From the NCBI GenBank assembly GCA_029962745.1, contig CM057154.1:19844857-19908856 (forward strand): a DNA stretch of 64,000 nt, written 5' to 3'. Of the stretch, positions 33,964 through 44,184 are shown piece by piece. The stretch comes from Echinometra lucunter. Lineage: Eukaryota; Echinodermata; Echinoidea; Camarodonta; Echinometridae. The stretch's first letter is position 1; every line of letters begins with the position of its first letter. Under the pieces are notes generated by a model. The model saw only the letters and a program-made list of their open reading frames with translations. It had not been told where the DNA came from and did not search any database. Made by a program: the position numbers and the translations under genes.

Positions 33964-34397
33964 GGGGGGTTGTTTCATAAAGCTGTTTGTAAAGTTACTC
34001 ATGTCTTTACAAACAACTTGAATATTAAGTGCCAAATGGGATGCCCAAGTTCTTTCCTGATGTTTTAACAAAGTGTGACTGCATTTCCCATAATCTCAAT
34101 TAAATTGTGGCAAAAAATTTGCTTCGCAATAAATATGTTTGTAAACAATAGTAATGTTAATAATAATAATAATACAGCACATTTGTAACACATCTAATAC
34201 TATGTTTCTAGGTGCTGTGGTGCTGTTGTCCCCGCAGCCATTAAGTAAAGTTCTATCCTTACACCAAATCTATGTGTGCATATTTTTACTTTAGCTGATG
34301 CGATTTATAATGATTGAAAATACCATTTGGCTTGCCATATTCATGTCATTTATAAAGTCATTCGCAACTTTACGAACAGCTTTGTGAAACACCCCCC
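33964..34397. mobile_element. ~430 bp MITE with GGGGG...CCCCC ends
   Basis: GGGGGTTGTTTCATAAAGCT with GTTTGTAAAGTT on the left pairs with AACTTTACGAACAGCTTTGT and GAAACACCCCCC on the right. Inside, around 34157-34250, a run of ATAATAATAATACAGCACAT looks like a SINE tail fragment on the minus strand. The left G run is unusually long (33953-33969). Confidence 0.75.
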
Positions 34398-35250
34398 AGA
34401 GCTCAATTCGTTCTTTAATAGGAGCTGAGCTCACAGCTATCATTAAACGCAGCTGCATCTCTCAGGAACCGTGCCATCGGCTCTTCTCGGAGACACAACT
34501 GTATCAGGTTCAAGGTTAACATTTTCTCACTCTCCCATGGAAATGCTTGAGGAGAGTGGTGACCCTTTTGTGGATGCATTTCACTCGTTTGTCTCCGCAG
34601 TGGTGATTAATTGAAAAGGGAGACTGTGCAGGTACCTGTAATTTATACACGGGGTTTAAAGCTCGCATACTGTGTTGGTGGCAAGAAGATAATCACTATG
34701 AAACATGTGAAGCATAGTCTCACGTTGTACTTACATCAAAAGATGCAAGTGCGATATCATCTGATATTCCACCCATGATCATTAGTGAATTTTAGTGTGA
34801 ATCTGAAAGATACAACAGATCATGGCTTTATACTCTACCCTACACTCGACTCTTCCACCCTAAGAGCTCCCCGCACAACAATCTCTTCATTTAGCGATAT
34901 TATGTGTGTCAATTGTGCACAATCCTCATAGATTTTACAAGTGACATTGTCAGAGTTTACATGTAAGGCCCAGTATCTAAATTATTTGTCGCTTCTCATC
35001 TGTCCATTATTTCATTTGTAGAGGGGAAAAAAAAACTTCACAGCATCTTAGGTTTGCTGTTATCTTGTCATTTCTCAGCTAAAATCATATGAAAAAAAAA
35101 GCTTTTAAGGGCTTCAACACAGCTGTATATACCTTTAAATGTATGACTCTGACATTGGTCCCACGTTTATGCTAAGGCAGAGCTCTTCTTGAAGGTCAAT
35201 GATGTTTACTCTCATGAAGCTTTTAGGTGAAAGTGGTGAATGTTGTTAAC
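34398..35250. other. Unassigned DNA
   Basis: No gene or repeat family recognised. Composition is ordinary for the window. Confidence 0.4.
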
Positions 35251-35383
35251 ATTCATGCAGAGTCTGTTGCTTAACTCTCATGCTGCTGGAGTGCCATCTT
35301 CTCAAAAGCTGGTATTCATGCAGAGTCTGTTGCTTAACCCCCTTGTGGCTGAAGTGCCATCTTCTTGAAAGCTGGTATTGATG
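35251..35383. repeat. 63 bp tandem duplication
   Basis: Two units with a period of 63 bp plus the start of a third: ATTCATGCAGAGTCTGTTGC, then GAGTGCCATCTTCT, then AAAGCTGGT. Starts are at 35251, 35314 and 35377 (the last partial). Confidence 0.85.
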
Positions 35384-35596
35384 CCTGTGGTGCTGCAGGA
35401 TGCAAGGGGTTACATTAGGAGGCTGCACCTCTCATACGTATGTGTCATGTCAAGTAATGTATTGCACAAATTATTTATGTGCAGCTGGTACATACTCAAG
35501 CTACTATATGTGTAGAGACCTTTGAGGGCTTTTGACTTTGACATCGTAAGATCAAAATGGGTATATCCAGGGGCATTTTGAAACTGCAGTCTTCTG

Positions 35597-35610
35597 GGCT
35601 CCGTCTTATA

Positions 35611-35646
<36 letters not shown>

Positions 35647-35647
35647 G

Positions 35648-35679
<32 letters not shown>

Positions 35680-36106
35680 GATAATAATAATATGGCACTC
35701 TTGTATAGTGCATATCACATTACGATATAATGTCACAATGCACTTTCAAAGGACTTTGGATATTATTACTCTGGCTTTAGCTCGAGCAACCATAGTGCTT
35801 CGTGCATTCAAGGAATAAATCTTACCAGGTACTCACTTAATACATCTGGGTCGAGTGTGGCAAATGTAGATTAATGTCTTGCCAAAGGACCTTAGTGCCG
35901 TGGCAGGGATTTGAACCCCGGATCTTGTGGTTACAGTCCGGAGACTTTTCCACTGGACCACAACACCTCTAAAGAGTTGTGATTGATTCAAATCGATCGC
36001 AACTTTGAGACTGATCTCAACTGTGTACTCATGAGATAGGAGTTGAGATCAATCTCAAAGTTGCGATCGATTTGAATCAATCACAACTCTTTTTAAGACG
36101 GGGCCC
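35597..36106. mobile_element. MITE with GGGCCCCGTCTTA ends, split by a SINE
   Basis: The right part (35971-36106) is a near-perfect palindrome: AGAGTTGTGATTGATTCAAA with TCGATCGCAACTTTGAGA, and the complement. It ends TTTTTAAGACGGGGCCC. The matching left terminus GGGCTCCGTCTTATA lies far away at 35597-35611, on the other side of a SINE. Joining the two reveals a simple MITE of about 150 bp into which the SINE inserted. The ends resemble the elements at 47223, 48137 and 54036. Confidence 0.85.
35612..35970 (-). mobile_element. tRNA-derived SINE inserted in the MITE
   Basis: On the minus strand: A box complement at 35950-35960 (CCACTGGACCA), B box complement at 35907-35917 (GGATTTGAACC), a body with TGGCAAATGTAGATTAATGT and CTTGCCAAAGGACC, and a tail of ATAATG/ATAATA repeats at 35612-35694. 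Same family as 27909. The tail microsatellite gives spurious poly-Ile and Met-Ile frames. Confidence 0.88.
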
Positions 36107-36808
36107 TGGAGTCTAAAAGAGCAATGTTGGACTTTGCCATATTTTCGACATAGGCATCCTTTGTGAGATGTTCGCATGCCTCGTTAGAAGCTGCTTTATA
36201 ATTTGGCAGTATTGTAAGGATCTCAAATTCAGTTAAGGTGTCCTTTCCACTAGTTGGACAGAAATTTACCTGAAAATTATGTAGCTTTCACAGATCCTTT
36301 ACCTTTCCCAATCCATTGTGAAATGGAGCTGTCAGATAATTCATGATGTTCAGTCTTGGTTTAGATCTACAAGCAGTTATACAGTATAGCCAATATAAAT
36401 TCATATCCAGCCACATTCTTGTTTGTAATGTCAATTTTGCTTCAGATTCCACTTTTTTTTTTTTGGGGGGGGGGGGGGCGTTGAGGGGGACAGGGGTTGA
36501 TAGTATTATAAGGATCTGAAATTTGGTTTATAATCCTTTTTATCATCTTTTTAGGAAGTTACATGGAAGTGGTACAGAACTCCTTTCCCAACTCCATTGT
36601 GAAATTTTATTGTCAGATAAGTTGTCATTTTCAGAATTTGTTTTAAAGGGGGTACCCAATGCTGAAACAATGTTAGCTCATTTAAAAGAGCATGATTTTA
36701 TTAGCAGAAAATCATCTGCCTAAAGTTTTTTATAAGTCGTGTTGCCAAGGAAACCCCCAAATGTGGTAAGTTTTCAGGATATTTTTGACCCCTCAGCTGT
36801 GACCCAGT

Positions 36809-36965
36809 TTCAACTGGGTTCCCACTTTTACGTCAAAATGACGTCAAAGTGGGTACCTTGTCGCGCACTTCTAGCAAAATGCGCGCAAAGTATAATACAT
36901 ATTGTACAGTCCAGCGCACAGCACAACTGCAATGCACGAAGCTGGGTACCCACTTTTACGTCATA
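36809..36965. repeat. Palindromic GGGTACCCACTTTTACGTCA unit
   Basis: ACTGGGTTCCCACTTTTACG faces CGTCAAAGTGGGTACC across a few bases (36814-36857). A third copy in the first orientation, GCTGGGTACCCACTTTTACG, ends at about 36962. GCGCGCA-type words lie between. It is probably a decayed MITE. Confidence 0.55.
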
Positions 36966-37125
36966 CCTCATACTCAAATTTTTTGGTCAACTCTTGACTT
37001 TTTATGAGAAAATTAGCCAAAATGCATTGATTCTGATAGAAAATCATCAAATTTTTAATGTTATTCTTCTTAGAATTTTATTCACGATCATATATCCAAA
37101 AAAAATTTACCATTGTGTAATCACT

Positions 37126-37355
37126 TTAAGGCTGCCGCACACGACATGCTTTTCTTGCGCTGCGCTCAGCTTTACGCTTGAAAATGACGTCATCAACCAA
37201 GAAATTCAAGCCAAGCTAGTCTGAAGCCAGTCACAAGGACAAGCGCAGGAATTCAACATGTTGAATTCCTGCGCTTGGATCGCACGCCTCAACTCAGACG
37301 CATCAGGCGCAAGAGACGCATCGCAAGAAAAGCATGTTGTGTGCGGCAGCCTTTA
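37126..37355. mobile_element. 224 bp MITE with TTA target duplication
   Basis: The element is 37129-37352, with near-perfect inverted ends AGGCTGCCGCACACGACATG and the complement of CATGTTGTGTGCGGCAGCCT, continuing into CTTTTCTTGCG. It is flanked by TTA at 37126-37128 and 37353-37355. A perfect hairpin (CAAGCGCAGGAATTCAACAT and complement) lies near its centre at 37240-37278. A 3 bp TTA/TAA duplication fits PIF/Harbinger. The superfamily is inference. Confidence 0.8.
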
Positions 37356-37915
37356 GGTATCAGCCACAAGCAGTTACAGTATAGCATGCATACACACAAG
37401 CACAACCACAATGTGTTTAATGGTTAATTTTGCTTTTGATTTGATTTTGTTTGACTTTAACAGTGTTATAAGGATCTCAAATTCAGTTGTGATGTTTTTT
37501 GCCATCTTTATAGAAATTAGAAAGTTACTTGAAAACAGTATACAGAACCTTTCCTTTGTCAACTGCATTGTGAAATGTTATCGTCAGATAAATCATAAAT
37601 CATGATTTTCAATATTGGTTTAGATATCTGCTGCAAGCAATAACTAGCAAAGAACCACAATCTGCTTGCTTTAGAAAGCACTTTCTGTACAGAGGAAAAC
37701 TACCTCCTTTTCATACATGCAGAAATGAACAATAGCCTCACCAGACATTTCAAAGCTTAAATGGTGGCTATAATTTATGGTAAAACCAGGAAGTCATTTG
37801 TCATAAAAATAGAAAGTCATAAATGTGAATGGCTGTATGCAACTGGTTAAAGCTCATTACATGGATTCTGTAGTAATGCAATTGCATTTTGAAAGAGAAA
37901 ATGGCCAAAGGTACA

Positions 37916-38568
37916 GATCGTCCCCTTTTTCACGAAGTGACGGATACGAGGAAAATCGCAAATTTTTCAATGTTGAGTTTTTTGCATTTTTGGATATCTT
38001 TAACATCTTGAACCTCACAGAGTTTCAGACCGTAATAATGTCTAATTACGTAACTATGGCAGCGACGTCAACAAGAAAATACCTAGTAAAAGGATTTTTT
38101 TGTTTTCATGAAGTGACGGCTTTCAGCCGTCCCGTATGTTTTACGCATGCAGCTGAGTTCCGTCACTTCATGAAAAAAATAAAGAGCGCGTTTTCGCTTT
38201 GAATACGTGATCGCGCACAATTAGGTCAAATGCGCGCTCATCAAGTCCCATTTGTTTAACACGCGTGCAGGTGAGATCCGAATCTTCGTGAAAACAAAAT
38301 CACAGTGGGACCTTGAATTTGTTGTTTTCACGAAATGATGGCATTGTTTGCACCTCGTTTTCTTCTAAAATATAAAAGGAATATGCAAATGATTGATAAT
38401 GAACATTGTTCAGAATATGTCCTATATGAGGATATAAAATTTATTCACCCTTCATACATTAAAGAGGTTGAGATTGAGGTCTGAAAACTTTGAAAGCAGT
38501 TTACTAAAAACTAACAGATTTTAAGTTGCGCGCTCATCCGTCACTTCGTGAAAACAGGGACGAGATGT
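37916..38568. mobile_element. ~650 bp MITE with repeated subterminal motif
   Basis: The ends GATCGTCCCCTTTTTCACGA and the complement of CGTGAAAACAGGGACGAGAT are inverted. The motif TTTTCACGAAGTGACGG recurs in both orientations: left end, about 38105, about 38160, about 38286, about 38328 and right end. GCGCGCTCAT words are also repeated. Repeated subterminal motifs are commonly transposase-binding sites. The 125-codon frame at 37825-38202 crosses the element boundary and is not a gene. Confidence 0.7.
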
Positions 38569-38638
38569 ATTGTTTATTGTCACACAGTAGATGGCTTGCT
38601 TTGTCCTCAAATAGGGTGTGTAGATGGCTTGCACTTTG

Positions 38639-39056
38639 TTAACCCATTCGTGACAGGAATTATTTAAAGCCTAATTTGACCAGCTTTTATTCTTCAAATT
38701 GGCAACACCAACATTTTTCTTTTATTGCTACATTTTTCGTATAAAACATCATGTATCTGAAATAAATATAAATTGACAGAATATAAGATGAGAAGTCATA
38801 AAGTTGCCAATTTGCAGGGAAAAACGGTAATTTTAACATTTTCATCGCATTGCCAATTTATGGATTTTAATGCTTATTTTCCTTTTAAAAAATTTCAGCA
38901 TCAAACAATGAATATTGATGCAATGAAAACAGGCACAGTATGTGTAGAATTTTTTGCTCTTTCTGCTCATGTATTTGGTATGATTTTTAGGGCTTCTGCA
39001 TCAAAAGTTATTAGACCAAACCACAGAATGTGGACCCTCTGTCATGAATGGGTTAA
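38639..39056 (+). mobile_element. TTAA-flanked MITE family K2, copy 1
   Basis: TTAA at both edges; ends TTAACCCATTCGTGACAG and CTGTCATGAATGGGTTAA. The interior contains CAAATTGGCAACACCAACAT, GTTGCCAATTTGCAGGG and a T/A-rich 3' half. Copies 2 and 3 are at 40206-40621 and 45995-46391 (inverted). The 96-codon frame is shared by copies 1 and 2 only because the DNA repeats; it contains no recognisable domain. Confidence 0.9.
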
Positions 39057-39069
39057 CCTTTGAATGCTA

Positions 39070-39185
39070 AGCCTGAGGTAGCTCAGGCAGGGGTCTGTGG
39101 AAAATGTGTGTTATACTGAAATCAAATCGTGTTGACAGGTTAATTCATGTAGATGCCTCCTATCGTACAAGTCTTGTGCTTTTTT
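39070..39185 (+). repeat. Dispersed repeat family R2, copy 3
   Basis: GGGGTCTGTGGAAAATGTGT, then TTATACTGAAATCAAA, GACAGGTTAATTCATGTAG and CTTGTGCTTTTTT. It parallels 20135 and 22265. Confidence 0.65.
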
Positions 39186-39259
39186 GAAGAAGATACATCT
39201 GTTGAGAATATATCTGTTCTTCTATTGTTTTTACCTATTCCATGCTTGCTGCAATGTAT

Positions 39260-39365
39260 ACTCTAAATTTTGTAGATTAGAAATTAATCTAATAGATTTT
39301 GATTAGGGAAAAATCCAAAATTAAATTAAGAAATTATGTTCAATAAGATTGATTTCTAGTTTGGT
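39260..39365 (+). mobile_element. Diverged relative of the MITE at 1029
   Basis: ACTCTAAATTTTGTAGATTAG, then AATCTAATAGATTTTGATTAGG, GAAAAATCCAAAATTA and TTGATTTCTAG follow the order of the 1029-1178 element. The right end is not recognisable. Confidence 0.5.
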
Positions 39366-40205
39366 ATAAGTTTTTAAAAATATAATTTGAGCATTTATTT
39401 CATCATCATTATCCAAACTCCAGATTACTATGCAATTGAGGATGGAAGCGAACTACATGGGCAGTGGTACTCAGTATACTATAAAACTTTTTTTTCAAAA
39501 TTCTTTAGACCGACTAGATGTTTATGCCAAGTTTGCAAATACCTCTCATGATCTTAGTTGAGGCCTAATATAGATTGCATATGTTTCTTAAAGCTGTTTG
39601 ACACCACAGGCGAATTCATAAGCCAAGTTCATGACGAGATTTAAATGCAAACCAAATGTCCCTTAATCAGTATATTAGTTCACACTGCCTCTCAGTGTAA
39701 CTTTGTAGGACCCGTGTGTGCAGTGTGGACAGAAATTACTGGTTATTCTATCTGTTGAATATTGGAAATAATTGTTTTAGTTAGATTTATGACTTTCTTT
39801 GAAACCTGCCAATGAGATTGTTATGAACACACAAGCATTGAGAATTCATCCATACATTAATTCAGTGACTGCCTAAAGTTAAACCAAAAGTTCATACAAG
39901 TATGTATACATTGCAAACAATTTTTCCCCCCTGAAGATAATTGTTACGAGTGACTCTCTCATCGTCTTTGTATTTGTGAACATCTATGTTTTTATCTGGT
40001 GAGCTGTCTTCACATTTTACCTTACAAGCTTCTGTATTTCTTGGAGTTTCATGTTGTTATTATTCTCCTTTTCTCTCTGCATTTTGCAGAAGAAACAAGC
40101 ATCTCCCTGTCCATTTTTTACTCTTTCATCCTCACTCTGCCTTTCTTTGTTTTTAGTTAAGAAAGGAAGACTGATGAAGGAAAACAGTGAACTTTAGAAA
40201 GATTA
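39366..40205. other. Unassigned DNA
   Basis: No gene or repeat family recognised. CTCTGCATTTTGCAG|AAG at about 40085 looks like an acceptor but has no partner donor. Confidence 0.4.
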
Positions 40206-40621
40206 TTAACCCATTCGTGACAGGAATTATTTAAAGCCTAATTTGATCAGCTTTTATTCTTCAAATTGGCAACACTAACATTCTTATTTTATTGCTACAT
40301 TTTTCTTATAAAACATCATGAATCTGAAATGAATATAAATTGACAGATATTATGATGAGAAGTCAAAAAGTTGCCAATTTGCAGGGGAAAATGGTGATTT
40401 TAAACCTTCTATCACATTGCCAATTTAAGGATTTTAATGCTTATTTTCCTTTTAAAAAATTTCAGCATCAAACAACGAATATTGACGCAACCAAAATGGG
40501 CACAGTTTGTGTAGAATTTTTTGCTCTTTCTGCTCATGTATTTGGTATGATTTTTAGGGCTTTGCATCCAAAGATATTAGGCCAAACCACAAAATGTGGA
40601 CCTCTGTCATGAATGGGTTAA
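40206..40621 (+). mobile_element. TTAA-flanked MITE family K2, copy 2
   Basis: Same ends and interior as 38639-39056 and very similar to it. Its right TTAA (40618-40621) is also the left TTAA of the next element, so two different TTAA transposons abut at one target site. Confidence 0.9.
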
Positions 40622-41699
40622 AGGAGAATGCAACCCAGGCATCAGTGTGCTCTTAGTGAATAAAGATGACCAACAAGAGTAAACAGTGAAAGTTTGAGCA
40701 AAATCGGATACTCGGTTCAAGAGTTATGAATTTTGAAAGTTTCAGTAAATCCCTGTTATGGGGGTCCTTGAGTTGGCAACTTAACCAGCATCTGTGATGT
40801 CATCGTGGACAACTCTCAATTCATTTTGTACATAATTTTTGCAAAAAAAATTGATTTATATGAAATTTCAAGTCAGGAATCAATATAATTCTTCCCAAAA
40901 TACTTGCAGAATTGATATAGCCATGTCATACTCAAAAGATCAAAAGAATTTTTTATTTTTCTTGAAAATAAAGAAAATGTTAAATTTTGTGTACAAAATG
41001 AATGGAGAGTTGTCCACGATGACATCACAGATGCTGGCAAAGTTACCAATTCAAGGATCCCCATAATAAGGATTTACTTAAAGGCATTGGCTAACTTTGT
41101 GAGTAGCTGATTTAAAAAATTCTCAAACTAAGATGAAACATGTGTATGAGTACTTGTATTTGTACTAAAAAACCCTGAAAATCAACCATAATTTGGAATG
41201 AAAAAGTGTAAGTTAGACGCAAAGGGTGATTTCATTATCCTTCGTCTCATAAGACAATCACTAAGAGGACCACTTTGCTTGAATTTGAAAATGCCGTTAT
41301 GTGCCTCCCGCAGCGTGATACGCCAATACACACAGTACAGTAAGGTGAGTCATACGCGCATGCGCACTCGTTGTGTCTATTCTGTGCAACCGACCCTCGT
41401 ATATTTTTCAAACATTGGTTCACATTTTTTATATTTAAAAATACTTCCCGTGGATATTATACTTTGAAACTTTCAGACTGGTATATTTTTACACTATAAC
41501 CCTTATGTTTATCCCATTTTTAAGTAACAAAACAAGATTTTTTAAAATCATAACAATGTTAACCAATGTCTTTAAACTTTCAAAGTTCATAACTCTTGAA
41601 CAGATTGCCTGATTTTCCTCAAACTTTCACTGCTTACTCTTCTTGTTCTTCTTCATTCACTGAAAGTACACCGATGTCTGGGTTGCATTCTCCTTTTAA
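40618..41699. mobile_element. TTAA-flanked foldback MITE family K3, interrupted
   Basis: The ends TTAAAGGAGAATGCAACCCA and the complement of GGGTTGCATTCTCCTTTTAA are bounded by TTAA (40618-40621, 41696-41699). The inverted arms include CATCTGTGATGTCATCGTGG and its complement and the CAATTCATTTTGTACA word, similar to the core of family K1 at 18193. The loop is about 40849-40980. The right arm is broken by a nested element at 41078-41575; removing it restores arm symmetry (GGATTTACT then ACTTTCAAAG). Confidence 0.85.
41078..41575. mobile_element. TTAA element nested in K3 (family K4)
   Basis: TTAA at 41078-41081 and 41572-41575. The inner ends AAGGCATTGGCTAAC and GTTAACCAATGTCTT are inverted. 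About 490 bp, with no transposase frame. The 89-codon frame at 41198-41467 has no recognised domain. Confidence 0.8.
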
Positions 41700-41765
41700 A
41701 GAGAGAAGGAGAGAGGAAGAGAGAGAATGAGAGAGAGCGAGAAAGAGAGAGCAAGACAGAAAGAA
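41700..41765. repeat. GA-rich simple repeat
   Basis: GAGAGAAGGAGAGAGGAAGA-type sequence directly abuts the right end of the K3 element. Confidence 0.85.
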
Positions 41766-42034
41766 TATCGGCACATAATTGTACTTGGCTTTCTTATGTA
41801 CCATCACAATATTTCTTGCTCACTTTTTGACAGTGCAGATCAAAATCTTTGTCTTTCCTGTTTCTCAGTCCTGTTGCTGCTTTACGAATTTTCTTTCAAG
41901 ATAACGCCATTTTCATTTTCGTAGTCTAATAATATTTTCATAAAAATTCATCAAGGTTTCCACCCTGCTTTTGAGGGAAATGTTTCATTTTTGAATGATC
42001 TGTAGATCAATATCCACAGATACTCCACAAAAGC

Positions 42035-42309
42035 ATACACTATGAACATGACGGACAAAGAAAGCGGACAAAATAAAGAACCCCTCATTCTACCCTTCAC
42101 AATGGTTCTGGTAGTCAAAAGAACATCCCTTCACTGCTATTGTCTAAAATATGTGGAACAGGTGTCACATGCATATTCACCTGGAACTACATGATTAAAC
42201 ATAATAGCTGTGAAGGGATGTTCTTTTGACTACCAGAACCATTGTGAAGGGTAGAATGAGAGGTTGTTTATTTTGTCCACTTTCTTTGTCCGCCATGTTC
42301 ATAGTGATA
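42035..42309. mobile_element. Palindromic CACTA-ended MITE, copy 2
   Basis: The element is 42038-42306 (269 bp), with both ends CACTATGAACATG in inverted orientation and an ATA direct repeat on both flanks (42035-42037 and 42307-42309). Loop orientation is opposite to copy 1 at 7707-7975. Sequence is highly similar to copy 1. Confidence 0.88.
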
Positions 42310-43170
42310 AGTTGCACAGATTCTATTGGAGTAGGGTAGATCCCTATTTGTTTCTCAAGTGATGCTAACATGCCTTGCTGAAAAGAATAATGAAATGGTC
42401 ATGTCAGTCAACCAATGCCATAATACTTTTAAATGACAAAAAATATTTTAGGATGTTTTATTCAGGGCATTTCAGAAAAGAAACACTTTATACATAAATC
42501 CATGGCATGCTCATGTATCAAATTTAAAGCTGCATTGTGATGCTGGAAGCCTGCCAAATTCCGAACTACACCTTTGAGTTTGCAATCTTTTGCATCCCAA
42601 TTTATTCCTTTGACGGAAATTGGAGGAGAAAATAAACCCTTGATTAGCTGCCCTCACAAAAATCAAAACACCGCGTCATTCCGACACAGATCAATGTGCA
42701 GCTGTTTTTCGAAGGCCACATGTACTTATGGCGATCTTGAGCCAGAGCATCGACATGGTGAATACAATTTTTCGTATGTGTAGATTTGAGATTTCAGGCA
42801 TCTTTCACCCAGGTAGGAGGTTATTTTCGCATTATTGATTTTAAGCGCATATGTGTTTTTTTGGTGCAAATTATAATTCATGGTACATATTAGCATTTCA
42901 ATTTGAAGTATAGGCTTTAGACATGCCTCTGTATAAAGAGTCCCCCAAATTCCACATCCGGCTTTTTTGTGTACTGAGTGAATGACAAGTAGTGAAAGTT
43001 TTTTTTGAAAGGAAGATTATTTTGTTTGTTTGTTTTTTGTAGAGGTGATTTACTATCTGTAACAATAAATTATTTTCCTTCATTGGTAATGGCAACATTT
43101 AATGCCTGTCATTCATAGACAGAAAAAAAAAATCAGGGTTGTGTGCACAGAAGCGATACTTACCATGCAA
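42310..43170. other. Unassigned DNA
   Basis: A 69-codon plus frame at 42574-42783 has a fairly protein-like composition, but I see no domain and no pair of splice sites that would fit it. No gene called. Confidence 0.4.
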
Positions 43171-43465
43171 AGAGGGGTGATGTTTGTTATTCCAAAGGTT
43201 TGTTAGTCCGAAAATGAAATAAGGTTTGTAGTTCCGAAGGTTCGTTAATTTGAAAGTGAAATAAGGTTTGTTAGTCCGAAAATAACTAACGAACTAACGA
43301 ACTGACGAACCTTATTTCATTGTAGGACCAACGAGCCTTGGGAATAACAAACCTTTTTTTTTTCATTTTCAGACTAACAATGACAAAGTTTTGGAATGAT
43401 GAACCTTGGGAATAAATTAACCTTCGGAATAAGCAGACCTTCAGAATAACAAACTAACCGCAGAG
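43171..43465. repeat. TTCGGAATAACGAACC array, locus 2
   Basis: GTTTGTTATTCCAAAGG, GTTAGTCCGAAAATGAAATA and then, after ACTAACGAACTAACGAAC, the reverse-complement words (ACGAACCTTATTTCATT, CCTTCGGAATAA). It is smaller and more decayed than the locus at 31829-32510 but has the same palindromic plan. Confidence 0.85.
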
Positions 43466-44184
43466 AGATATAGAGGTGATTTCTTGTACAGATTGACTTT
43501 AATGTTTATCATTAATTCTAATTTTGGCAATTGTACATGTAGATGATCTTATTGATGGTAATTCTTATGAATTCTGACAACGATTCATACTTAAAGAAAA
43601 TAGGGCAGGAATGATAGGTAATTTTATCATCTATTTATAACTCTTTGTAGCTTGTATATCTGATAAATAAAAAAGAAAAAAGAGGAATATGTAGGGGAAA
43701 AAAATCCTACAGCAATATGCAACTGTTTTTCATCCTTGTATGATTAGAAGTTATAAAACATTTGACTTGCTCAATTCCAACTCATTAGAATCGTACTCAT
43801 CTGAAAACTGCAAGCACGAACAGGAAATTAACTGAAAGCATTCTTAGCAAATAAAAATAGAAAGCAATATAGCCATAATGAATGAGATTTTATCTTCTTT
43901 CTGTTGGATCTCATTTAAATGCTGAATTCAAAGTATTATGCCAACTGCACTGTTAATCAGTGTAATAGATATGAGGAAATTATGCTTGGTTTTATCTCAT
44001 ACTGTTTTCACACTAGCTGCCATGAGGGTATTAAGTGCGGACTTACAGCTACCAACTCGATCCTCATCTAAAATCATGCTACCTTTCATATTTAGAGCAC
44101 CTAGACTGCGTAACATCTGCTATGCATAATTTGTTTCCTTGGTTGCACACATGGCATGCCCAACCTTCATCTGATATCATCGCT
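43466..44184. other. Unassigned DNA
   Basis: AT-rich. The frame at 43938-44129 (63 codons) is not supported. No repeat recognised before the hairpin cluster. Confidence 0.4.

Larger units (their letters stand above)
36205..37650. repeat. Three direct copies of a ~180 bp repeat
   Basis: TATAAGGATCTCAAATTCAGTT-type starts occur at about 36213, 36508 and 37468. Each is followed by a CAGAACCTTTCC or CAGATCCTTTACC word, then (C)CATTGTGAAAT and GTCAGATAA, then CAATATTGGTTTAGAT in two of them. Between copies 2 and 3 lie other elements (36809-36965 and 37126-37355). The family is not identified. Confidence 0.7.

Noticed and set aside
38773..40612. Two similar proteins of 90-96 codons, possible paralogues
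   Set aside because: They are parallel translations of two copies of the same TTAA MITE; differences are not biased to synonymous sites by eye and no domain is present.
42574..42783. 69-codon frame with Cys/His content
   Set aside because: The Cys and His spacing does not match a zinc finger that I recognise, and splice signals do not fit.
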